From Halothiobacillus sp. (GTDB lineage: Bacteria > Pseudomonadota > Gammaproteobacteria > JAAZVP01): DNA of 53,391 nucleotides. The position numbers and the translations under genes were made by a program. Of this stretch, positions 35,853-43,320 are shown piece by piece. The stretch lies in the NCBI GenBank assembly GCA_018623495.1, contig JAAZVP010000014.1:1-53391 (forward strand). Reading direction: 5' to 3'. Position 1 is the first letter of the stretch, and each line of letters starts with the position of its first letter. Under the pieces are notes generated by a model. That model saw only the letters and a list, made by a program, of their open reading frames with translations. It was not told where the DNA came from and searched no databases.

Positions 35853-36383
35853 ATGGCTGCGAAGAAACCATCCCGATCCCTGGAGGGGCTTTTCAGGGAG
35901 ACGGCGGAACACTGGCCGTCCTGGAATACCTACGAGCGCTTCGAGCAGGTGGTTTCCGTGGCGCTGACCGCGATGATCTCGATGATCATCCTCATTGCCC
36001 TGGCCCGGCTGGCATGGAACGTCGTGGATCTGCTGGTGCTCAAGGCGCTGAGCCCGCTGGAACATCGGGTGTTCCAGACCGTGTTCGGGATGATCATGAC
36101 CTTGCTCATCGCGATGGAGTTCAAGCACTCCATCATCCGGGCGGCCCAGCGTCGCGAGAGCATCATCCAGGTCAAGACGGTGATCCTCATCGCCCTGCTG
36201 GCCCTGGCCCGGAAGTTCATCATCCTCGATTCCGAGAGCGTCGAGGCCGCCAAGATCGCCGCACTCGCGCTGGCGGTTCTGGTGCTGGGGGTCGTCTACT
36301 GGTTGGTGCGCCAATGCGAGGAGCGCGGCGAGAATGGACCCCGGCCCCGTGGCGATCGAGCGCCCGGCGAGCAGGGCCGCTAG
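35853..36383 (+). CDS. PsiE-family membrane protein
   Basis: A 176-residue protein with a short charged N-terminus and four membrane helices (about residues 30-60, 65-90, 105-125 and 130-150), matching the phosphate-starvation-inducible PsiE family: FEQVVSVALTAMISMIIL, FQTVFGMIMTLLIAMEFKHS, QVKTVILIALLALARKFII. The molecular function is unknown. GGGAGGGG lies just upstream of ATG 35853. No Pho-box-like repeat was seen upstream, unlike the array at 51320-51370. It precedes slp by 27 bases. Confidence 0.82.
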   Translation: MAAKKPSRSLEGLFRETAEHWPSWNTYERFEQVVSVALTAMISMIILIALARLAWNVVDLLVLKALSPLEHRVFQTVFGMIMTLLIAMEFKHSIIRAAQRRESIIQVKTVILIALLALARKFIILDSESVEAAKIAALALAVLVLGVVYWLVRQCEERGENGPRPRGDRAPGEQGR

Positions 36384-36410
36384 GATAGGGGCAGGACCCG
36401 AGGACGATCG

Positions 36411-36968
36411 ATGAAATCCGCAACCACGTGCCGGCTCGACCTGGCCCCCGATTCCTGCTTCCGGGCGATGGTGCTCGTTTGCCTGGGGCTGCTGCTGGGG
36501 GCCTGTGCCACTCCCGTGCCCGGACCGCTGCAAGGCCCGGGCAGCGAGGTGTCGGTGGCCCAGGCTCGCTCGGCGTCGCAACCCGTGGTGGGTGCCCGGG
36601 TGCGCTGGGGCGGCCGGCTGGTGGGCGTGGTCAACAAGGCCGACCACACCCGCCTGGAGATACTGGCCTTTCCCCTCGACCGGGCCGGTCGGCCGCGGGT
36701 GGATGGCGAGCCGCAGGGGCGCTTCATGGCCCGCGTCCCCGGGTTTCTCGAACCCGCGGTCTATGCCCGGGGCCGCGAGGTCAGCGTGGTGGGGCGCATC
36801 ACGGGCACCCGGGATGAAACCATCGGCGAGTATCCCTACCGCTTTCCGCTGGTGGACGTCTCCGGCCATTTCCTCTGGCCGGTCCACACCGAGCCCGCCG
36901 AGATCCACCACCATGATCACCCGCCGCTCTATCCCCGTTGGCCCCTCGAGGCCCCCTGGTCCTGGTAG
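36411..36968 (+). CDS. slp: Slp-family outer membrane lipoprotein
   Basis: A protein of about 185 residues with a lipobox LLGAC followed by ATPVPGPL, then the Slp fold pattern VGARVRWGGRLVGVVNKADH, LEILAFPLDRAGRP, GRFMARVPGFLEPAVYARGR, VSVVGRITGTRDETIGEYPYRFPLV, ending in His-rich EIHHHDHPP. Slp proteins are starvation- or stress-induced lipoproteins of unknown mechanism. ATG 36411 is preceded by GAGGA; ATG 36468 would give a shorter, more standard signal peptide and is a real alternative. It is probably co-transcribed with the PsiE-family gene. Confidence 0.87.
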   Translation: MKSATTCRLDLAPDSCFRAMVLVCLGLLLGACATPVPGPLQGPGSEVSVAQARSASQPVVGARVRWGGRLVGVVNKADHTRLEILAFPLDRAGRPRVDGEPQGRFMARVPGFLEPAVYARGREVSVVGRITGTRDETIGEYPYRFPLVDVSGHFLWPVHTEPAEIHHHDHPPLYPRWPLEAPWSW

Positions 36969-37536
36969 CGCACCGGCCAGGGGATGCCTGCTTCCCGCTG
37001 ATCGGCTGGACGACACGAGGACTGGCGCCACCCCGGTGGTCACGGCGGGGCAGATGCGCCGCGGCTACGGCGGCGGGCCGACCAGCGACGACCGTGGCAA
37101 TCAAGCGACGGGACAGGGATTTGGCGCACGATGTTCTTCCTCTCCGCTTGTTGCCGGGTGGACGAGGCACTTTCTGTTGCTTGCCCATTCGATCCGGGCA
37201 CCCCGGCGCCCTGGCCCTTCGGGCGACGAGGCAAGGCGCAGGGGCCCCGGGGGTGCAACGATCAAGCGCCCGGGAAAACCGAATCAACGGTGAATGGCCC
37301 GGGGCACCTGGCGCCCAGGCAAGAGACATGACTCTCTGCCGTGTCCTGGTGAGGGATGTTGCGGGCACCGCGAAAAACCGGCTGCGCGCACGAATGATGG
37401 CGTTGGGCGGTGCTCGCTTGCTCACCTATCGATCGGATATGCCTCGTCAGAGCCGTGCCCTGACCTGCGCTCCATCCGCCTTGTCCTTCGCACGCTCGCG
37501 ACGGTTTTTCGAGGCGCTCTCACGTAAGGATGAACC
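36969..37536. other. Long gap without a recognisable gene, strongly structured
   Basis: No frame here has coding character or known homology. At 37196-37256 the arms GGGCACCCCGG and CCCCGGGGGTGC, with inner CCCTG/CAGGG pairing and a nested GCCC-TTC-GGGC hairpin, form a long stem-loop. The phrase ATCAAGCG recurs near 37101 and 37260. It may hold a small RNA, a decayed gene, or only leader and trailer sequence; no known RNA family (tmRNA, RNase P, 6S, 4.5S) was recognised. Confidence 0.4.
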
Positions 37537-37567
37537 AAAAAAAGGCCGGCAGCGCGAGCTGCCGGCC
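37537..37567 (-). terminator. Intrinsic terminator of dctP (minus strand)
   Basis: A perfect 10-bp stem, GGCCGGCAGC (37544-37553) with GCTGCCGGCC (37558-37567), loop GCGA, preceded on the plus strand by seven A (37537-37543), which are seven U in the minus-strand transcript. It lies 53 bases downstream of the dctP stop. Confidence 0.9.
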
Positions 37568-37619
37568 GATTGTTGTTGTTGGGTCCCGTGGTGATCCGCC
37601 GTGCGGCGGCTCCGGGTTG

Positions 37620-38690
37620 TTATTTTGCTTGTTCCTGCTCGATCTGCGTGCGGATCGCGTCGAGGATCTTCTCGCCGCGCGGACCGGCCAGTTCGACGTA
37701 CTTGTCGAAGACCGGCTGGACACGCTCGCTGAAGGCGGCGCGCTGATCGTCGGTAAGCTCGATGAACTCGATGTCGCTCTTGGAGGCGATCTCCTCGGCG
37801 GCCTCGCGGTTGAGCTTGTGGGTCTCTTCGAAGATGTAGGGGAAGAGTTCCTCCTTGGTCTCCATCACCGCCTGCTGGATGTCGTCCGGCAGACCCGCGA
37901 AGTAGCTCGGGTTGGTGATCACGGTGGAGACGAAGTGCGCGTTATGCGCTTCGGTGAGGTAGTTCTGCACCTCGTAGAAGCTCATGTCGCGGATGGCGAA
38001 CATCGGCTGGGTCTGGGCATCGATCTGGCCGCGCTGCAGGCCGCCGTAGATCTCGGAGTAGGCCATGGGCGTGGGGATCGCGCCATAGGACTTGTAGGTC
38101 TCGAGCAGCAGCGGGGAGGGCTTGACCCGGGTCTTCATGCCCTCGAAGTCGTCGGGCATGCGAATGGGGTCGTTCGAGCTCCACACCATCCAGCCCTCGG
38201 GGATGATGGCGAGCAGCTGCAGGCCCTTCTCGCTGTAAGCCTCGCCCAGCAAGTCGTAGACGGTCTCGTTTTCGGCGAAGATTTTCTCGTTGATCTTGTC
38301 CTCGTCGGCGAACAGGAAGTGCAGGGTGAAGACCTGCGCCTCGGGGATGGTGGAGCCCACGTGGCCCGCGGAGGCGAAGGAGAACTGCAGCGCGCCGTTC
38401 TGCACCTGCTGGGTCAGGTCCTGGGAGGTGCCCAGCGAACCGTAGGGATAGATCTCGACCTCGACCTGGCCGTCGGTCTTCTCCGCCATCAGTTCCTTGA
38501 ACTTCTGGGCATACTTCCACTGGACGCCGCCCTTGGTCTCTTCCAGGGCAAAGCGCCAGGTAAAGGATTTCTCCGTGTCGCCGGCGGCCTTTTCGGCGGA
38601 CTCGTCGCCGGACTGGCCGCAGCCGGCGAGGGCCACCAGCATGGCGATCAAGAGGGCGTAGATGCTTATTGTCCAGTTCTTGTTGCGCAC
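37620..38690 (-). CDS. dctP: TRAP transporter substrate-binding protein (DctP-type), lipoprotein form
   Basis: A 356-residue protein whose signal ends in lipobox L-A-G-C24, so it is predicted to be lipid-anchored rather than a free periplasmic protein. The DctP family pattern follows: FALEETKGGVQWKYAQKFKEL, VEIYPYGSLGTSQDLTQQVQNG, the P-loop-like MKTRVKPSPLLLETYKSYGAIPTPM with the conserved carboxylate-binding Arg, EIYGGLQRGQIDAQTQP. Ligands of this group are usually C4-dicarboxylates or other organic acids; the exact one is unknown. GTG 38690 follows a GGGAG / ACGGA site. It is divergent from dctQM instead of being in one operon. Confidence 0.9.
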   Translation of the reverse strand: MRNKNWTISIYALLIAMLVALAGCGQSGDESAEKAAGDTEKSFTWRFALEETKGGVQWKYAQKFKELMAEKTDGQVEVEIYPYGSLGTSQDLTQQVQNGALQFSFASAGHVGSTIPEAQVFTLHFLFADEDKINEKIFAENETVYDLLGEAYSEKGLQLLAIIPEGWMVWSSNDPIRMPDDFEGMKTRVKPSPLLLETYKSYGAIPTPMAYSEIYGGLQRGQIDAQTQPMFAIRDMSFYEVQNYLTEAHNAHFVSTVITNPSYFAGLPDDIQQAVMETKEELFPYIFEETHKLNREAAEEIASKSDIEFIELTDDQRAAFSERVQPVFDKYVELAGPRGEKILDAIRTQIEQEQAK

Positions 38691-38835
38691 TCCGTTTCTC
38701 CCTTTTGGTTGTGAAACGTAGTCGAGCCTAGCACAGGCCAAGGCGGGCCTCACAAGTCCTGCCGCCCACGTGCAATGGGGTCCATATGACGCTAGGGTTA
38801 CGGGAAACCAAAAGAACAAGCGGGGCCCTGTCCTC

Positions 38836-39444
38836 ATGAAACCATCCAGGGAAGGCGCCGGCCGAAGTCCTTTCGGTCGTCTGCTCGGCGGTATCGACTG
38901 GCTTACCGCGATCATCGAGAACACCATCATCGCCGGCAGCATTCTCCTCATGGCCGGTGTCAATATCGCCAACGTCCTCGGCAACAACCTCTTCCAGGCC
39001 TCGCTCCCCTTCACCGAGGAAATCAACCAGTCGCTGCTGGTGATCATCACCTTCGTCGGCATCGGCGCCGCTGCACGCCATGGCCGCCACATCCGCATGT
39101 CCGCCATCTACGACCAGCTCGAAGGTCGCTGGCGCAAGGGGCTCAATGTCCTCACCGCGCTCTCCACGGCCATTCTCCTGTTCGTGCTCGCCTGGTACGC
39201 GGTGAGTTACGAGGTCCGCGTGCGCGAGCTCGGCCAGGCCACCCCGGCTCTGGGCATCCCGCTCTGGATCATCTACGTGTGGGTGCCGATCGGGCTGTTC
39301 ATCGGTGCGGTCCAATACCTGCTCACCACCTGGAAGAACCTCACCACCGAAGGGGTCTGGCGCGCCTTCACCGAGCGCGAGGAATACGAGCAGGTCGAGG
39401 TGGGCCAGGCGGCCCGGGATGCTGAAGAAGAGGTGGGGCGCTGA
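38836..39444 (+). CDS. dctQ: TRAP transporter small permease DctQ
   Basis: A 202-residue protein with four membrane helices (about 25-45, 60-80, 100-120 and 140-160). Family motifs include NVLGNNLFQASLPFTEEINQ and the GAAARHGRHIRMSAIYDQL block with the conserved acidic and His/Arg residues. It pairs with DctM in the inner membrane. ATG 38836 is used. The stop is separated from dctM by 2 bases, so the two are co-translated. Confidence 0.92.
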   Translation: MKPSREGAGRSPFGRLLGGIDWLTAIIENTIIAGSILLMAGVNIANVLGNNLFQASLPFTEEINQSLLVIITFVGIGAAARHGRHIRMSAIYDQLEGRWRKGLNVLTALSTAILLFVLAWYAVSYEVRVRELGQATPALGIPLWIIYVWVPIGLFIGAVQYLLTTWKNLTTEGVWRAFTEREEYEQVEVGQAARDAEEEVGR

Positions 39445-39446
39445 TC

Positions 39447-40730
39447 ATGCTGGCTATCATGTTCATTGTCATGTTCGTTCTGCTCCTCATGGGTTTTCCC
39501 ATGATGGTGCCGCTGATCGCCGGTGCGCTGGTGATGCTGCTGGTGGACTTCCCCGGCATCGGCCCGGACAACCTCATCCAGCAGATGATCGCCGGGGTGA
39601 AGCCGTCGGTGCTGGTGGCCGTGCCCATGTTCATCCTCGCCGCGGACCTGATGACCAAGGGCCACACCGCCGAGCGGCTGCTGGACCTGGTCAAGAGCTT
39701 CATCGGTCACCGCCGCGGGGGGCTGCCCATCACCACCGCGGTCTCCTGCACGCTGTTCGGCGCCGTCTCCGGCTCCACCCAGGCCACCGTGGTGGCCATG
39801 GGCACGGCGCTGCGGCCCAAGATGCTCAAGGCCGGCTACCGGGACAGCTTCACCCTGGCGCTGATCGTGAACTCCTCGGACATCGCCCTGCTGATCCCGC
39901 CCTCGATCGCGGCGATCATCTACGGCGTGGCGGCCAACGTCTCGGTGGGCGAGTTGTTCATTGCCGGCATCGGCCCGGGGCTGTTGATCATGGTGCTGTT
40001 CTCGGCCTACAGCTTCGCCAACGCCGTCTACCACAAGATCGAGCCGGACGAGCGGGTGGGCTGGGGCCTGCGCATGCGCGCCCTGCGCGGGGCACTGCTG
40101 CCGCTGGGTTTCCCGGCGGTGGTCCTCGGGGGCATCTACTCCGGGCTGTTCTCGCCCACCGAGGCGGCGGCCATCTCCGTGCTCTACGCGCTGATCCTGG
40201 AGGTGGTGATCTATCGCGCGGTGAAGATCACCGACCTGCCGTCCATCGCGTTGTCCACCGGCATGATCACCGGCGTGGTCTTCATCCTCGTGGGCGCGGG
40301 CAACGCCTTCTCCTGGATCATCTCGTTCGCCCAGATCCCCACCGAGATCCTCGGCCCGATCCTCGACCAGGTGGCCGCCAACCCCACCATGCTGCTGGTG
40401 ACCATCGCCATCACCTACTTCGTGGCCTGCATGTTCGTGGACCCCATCGTGGCCATCTTCGTGCTCACCCCCATCTTCATGCCCGCCATCCAGGCCTCGG
40501 GCGTGGATCCCGTGCTGGTGGGCACCCTGGTGGTGCTGCAGTCGGCCATCGGCTCGGCCACGCCACCGTTCGGCTACGACATCTTCACCGCCATGGCCGT
40601 CTTCCGGCGACCCTACTGGGATATCGTCAAGGGCACTCCGCCGTTTATCATCATGCTGGTCTCGGCCACCGTGCTGTTGATCCTCTTCCCGCAGATTGCC
40701 CTGTTCCTGCGGGACCTGGCTTTCTACTGA
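39447..40730 (+). CDS. dctM: TRAP transporter large permease DctM
   Basis: A 427-residue protein with about 11-12 membrane segments. DctM motifs are evident: GFPMMVPLIAGALVMLL, PMFILAADLMTKGHTAERLL, FGAVSGSTQATVVAMGTALRP and the second-half ACMFVDPIVAIFVLTPIF. It forms the Na-coupled elevator that moves substrate delivered by DctP. It follows dctQ directly, and a gene of unknown function starts 22 bases after it, probably in the same transcript. Confidence 0.93.
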   Translation: MLAIMFIVMFVLLLMGFPMMVPLIAGALVMLLVDFPGIGPDNLIQQMIAGVKPSVLVAVPMFILAADLMTKGHTAERLLDLVKSFIGHRRGGLPITTAVSCTLFGAVSGSTQATVVAMGTALRPKMLKAGYRDSFTLALIVNSSDIALLIPPSIAAIIYGVAANVSVGELFIAGIGPGLLIMVLFSAYSFANAVYHKIEPDERVGWGLRMRALRGALLPLGFPAVVLGGIYSGLFSPTEAAAISVLYALILEVVIYRAVKITDLPSIALSTGMITGVVFILVGAGNAFSWIISFAQIPTEILGPILDQVAANPTMLLVTIAITYFVACMFVDPIVAIFVLTPIFMPAIQASGVDPVLVGTLVVLQSAIGSATPPFGYDIFTAMAVFRRPYWDIVKGTPPFIIMLVSATVLLILFPQIALFLRDLAFY

Positions 40731-40752
40731 CCGAAAAGGAGTGCGCGTCGAG

Positions 40753-42045
40753 GTGTCCTCGAAAGCGATCGACAAGCTCTACCGCAACCTGGTGAAGTTC
40801 TCCGAGCGCCCCGAATGGCGGGATCTCTTCGAGGGCGAGTGGGATTCCTTGTTCACCGCGGTGGGCGATGAGCTGGGAGTGGCCCCGGACACGCTCGATG
40901 AAATGCTCCAGGAACCGGGGCTGTACGACGTGATCGGCTCGTTCGTGTTCGAGTCGTTCCTGGTCGCCCCGATCACGGACGAGGGTTCCCCGGCCGAGAT
41001 CTACCGCAAGCGCCGCGCGCGGCGGGAGTCTGCCGGGGCCCGCAAGTACCTCGAAGGACTGATCGAGGCCCCGCTGGGGATCTACGAGGTCACGGGGGTG
41101 AATCCGCCCCGCATCCAGCTGCGCGACTGGGTCGATGGCGGTGAGCCCTTTCGGATGCACGACAAGTCGGCTTCTGCGGCGCTCGTCGAGGGTGACGGGA
41201 TGGTGGCGCGGATCGTGCCGCTCTTCGATCGCCGGGTCCTCTCGGCCGGGGTCCTGCGCCTGGCGCGCGAGGAGGCCCGGGAACTGGCCGAATTCCTGCA
41301 CGACTGGCGCAAGGAGCGCGATGCCGAGGTCGGGATCGAGGAACGCCTGGATGAGGAATCGGCCTTCCTGCCGGTCTGGGTGATCGCGGCATGGCTGCGA
41401 TCACTCATCGAGGGCGGGCCGGCGGTGGAGACGCCCGAGGGCGATCCCGTCCTGCTCGGTAAGGCGCATGCTCCACTCGAGGCCGATGCCGAGACGGTCG
41501 CCGCGCGGCTGGATGCGGCGGAGGCGTGGCAACGCGAGGCGCCGGGCGAGCCGGCCTGGGCCTGGTTCGCCGAAGGAGGCGAGGACGGTACCGCGTCGCT
41601 GATCGCCGGTGCCGAGATCCAGGGTGATCGCCTGCAGGTCATGACGCTGTCCCGGGAACGCATGGAACAGGCACTGGAGAGGCTCCGCGATGTCCTGGGC
41701 GAGGCAATGGGTGAACCGCTGGTGGAATACCAGTCCCCCGAGAGCGCCGTGCCCGATGGCCCGGCCCAGGAAGCCGAGAGCCTGCTGGATCCCACCGAAC
41801 AAGCGGCCGTGATTCGGCAGGTGCTCGACGAGCACTATCGCAAGGTCATCGACGAGCCCGTGCCGGTGCTGGATGGCCGGACACCGCGGCAGGCCGTGGA
41901 GACCGAGGCGGGCCGTGAGCAGGTCGTCGAGTGGCTGAAGACCCTGGAAAATGCCGAATGGCACCGAACCCGGAGCGAGGGCGGCGAGCCCTATGACGCC
42001 GGCTGGATGTGGCGGGAGCTGGGCCTGGAAGACCGGCGGGACTAG
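40753..42045 (+). CDS. Uncharacterised protein of about 430 residues
   Basis: I do not recognise a named family for the whole protein. It is acidic, with no signal peptide or membrane segment. The N-terminal part (LVKFSERPEWRDLFEGEWDSLF) is helical. The C-terminal part (DEHYRKVIDEPVPVLDGRTP, then RQAVETEAGREQVVEWLKTLE and YDAGWMWRELGL) resembles a small C-terminal domain found at the ends of some SEC-C and related proteins; this is only a visual resemblance. GTG 40753 is chosen because AAGGAG (40736-40741) lies 11 bases upstream. It begins 22 bases after dctM and ends 147 bases before the SbcD-like gene. Confidence 0.7.
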   Translation: MSSKAIDKLYRNLVKFSERPEWRDLFEGEWDSLFTAVGDELGVAPDTLDEMLQEPGLYDVIGSFVFESFLVAPITDEGSPAEIYRKRRARRESAGARKYLEGLIEAPLGIYEVTGVNPPRIQLRDWVDGGEPFRMHDKSASAALVEGDGMVARIVPLFDRRVLSAGVLRLAREEARELAEFLHDWRKERDAEVGIEERLDEESAFLPVWVIAAWLRSLIEGGPAVETPEGDPVLLGKAHAPLEADAETVAARLDAAEAWQREAPGEPAWAWFAEGGEDGTASLIAGAEIQGDRLQVMTLSRERMEQALERLRDVLGEAMGEPLVEYQSPESAVPDGPAQEAESLLDPTEQAAVIRQVLDEHYRKVIDEPVPVLDGRTPRQAVETEAGREQVVEWLKTLENAEWHRTRSEGGEPYDAGWMWRELGLEDRRD

Positions 42046-42192
42046 GTTCGTCCGGGACCTTGCGGCCTTCCCTTGTGGGTCTCGGGATGCAGCGGCCGCG
42101 CCCCTCCGGGTGCCCTTCACCTGCCCCCCGTGCCCCCGCCGGGCAGCGGGGAACTGCCGTCGCGCCGTACTGGACAACCACCGAATGAATGG

Positions 42193-43320
42193 ATGCCACC
42201 CGTGACCCTCCGTCTTCTCCACACCGCCGACTGGCAGATCGGCAAGCAGTTCGGGCAGTTCGAGCGCGAGGAAGCGGCCTTTCTCGCCGACCGGCGCATC
42301 GAGACGGTCGCCGCGCTCGGTCAGCTGGCCACCGAGCGAGACGCTGATGCGGTCCTGGTGGCGGGCGACGTCTTCGACATGCAGACGGTCTCCACCCGCA
42401 CCTTCCACCGCCTGGCCGAGGCCATGCAAACTTTCGCCGGCCCCTGGGTACTCCTGCCCGGCAACCACGATGCCGCGCTGGGCGAGAGCGTCTGGCAGCA
42501 GTGGCGGCGCAAGGTGGACCTGCCGGAAAACCTGCATTTCGCCCTCGAACCCGGGGTGATCGACCTGCCCGATGCCGGGCTGGCGGTGCTCTGCGCCCCG
42601 CTCACCCAGCGCCACGTCCTCAACGACCTCACCGCCGCCTTCGACACCCTGGAGACCGCTCCGAACCGGATCCGGGTGGGCCTGGCCCACGGCAGTGTCC
42701 AGGGCGTGATGATGGAGGCCGCCGAGGCCCAGAATCCCATCGCCCCGGACCGTGCCCAGGCGGCTCGGCTGGACTACCTGGCCCTGGGCGACTGGCACGG
42801 CACCCTGCGCATCGACGAGCGGAGCTGGTATTCCGGCACCCCCGAGCCCGACCGTTTCCGGGACAACGCACCGGGCCAGGTCCTGGAAGTGGAGATCGAG
42901 GCGGCGGGTGCCACCCCGCGGGTCACCGAGCATGCCGTGGGCCATTACCGCTGGGTCTCCCGGTCGTTCCACCTGCGGGTTCCCGAGGATCTGGAGGCCC
43001 TGGAATCCGCCATGGCGGACTGGGACCGCCGCACCGTCCTGCGGCTGGAACTGGAGGGCGAGCTCGATCTCGCCGGTCATCAGCGCCTCGCCCGCATTCG
43101 CGAGGCCATCCACGCCCGGGTCCATGCCCTGCGGGTCAAGGACGAGGGCCTGGCCCTGTTGCCCAGCGATGCCGACATCGCCGACCTGCATGCCGATGGT
43201 TACGTGGCCGAGGTGATCGACGAGCTGCGGGAGGAGCAGGCCAAGGACCCGGTGAGCCGGGAGGCCCTCAAGCTGCTGCTCCGTCGGCTCGCGGCGGAGC
43301 AGGCGGAGGCCGGTTCATGA
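42193..43320 (+). CDS. SbcD/YhaO-like DNA repair exonuclease (metallophosphoesterase)
   Basis: A 375-residue protein with the calcineurin-like phosphoesterase motifs in order: LLHTADWQIGKQFG (motif I, Gln where SbcD has His), VLVAGDVFD (II), LLPGNHDAALG (III), and LALGDWHGTLR (IV). The C-terminal region is a cap domain with charged helices. Mre11/SbcD proteins process DNA ends with an SMC-like partner, here encoded by the overlapping next gene. ATG 42193 is used; GTG 42202 (MTLRLLHTADWQ) fits homologues equally well. The 147 bases upstream show no gene. Confidence 0.87.
   Translation: MPPVTLRLLHTADWQIGKQFGQFEREEAAFLADRRIETVAALGQLATERDADAVLVAGDVFDMQTVSTRTFHRLAEAMQTFAGPWVLLPGNHDAALGESVWQQWRRKVDLPENLHFALEPGVIDLPDAGLAVLCAPLTQRHVLNDLTAAFDTLETAPNRIRVGLAHGSVQGVMMEAAEAQNPIAPDRAQAARLDYLALGDWHGTLRIDERSWYSGTPEPDRFRDNAPGQVLEVEIEAAGATPRVTEHAVGHYRWVSRSFHLRVPEDLEALESAMADWDRRTVLRLELEGELDLAGHQRLARIREAIHARVHALRVKDEGLALLPSDADIADLHADGYVAEVIDELREEQAKDPVSREALKLLLRRLAAEQAEAGS

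Noticed and set aside
36969-37536. tmRNA, RNase P, 6S or 4.5S RNA in the large gap
   Set aside because: None of the conserved core sequences or end structures of these RNAs could be found.
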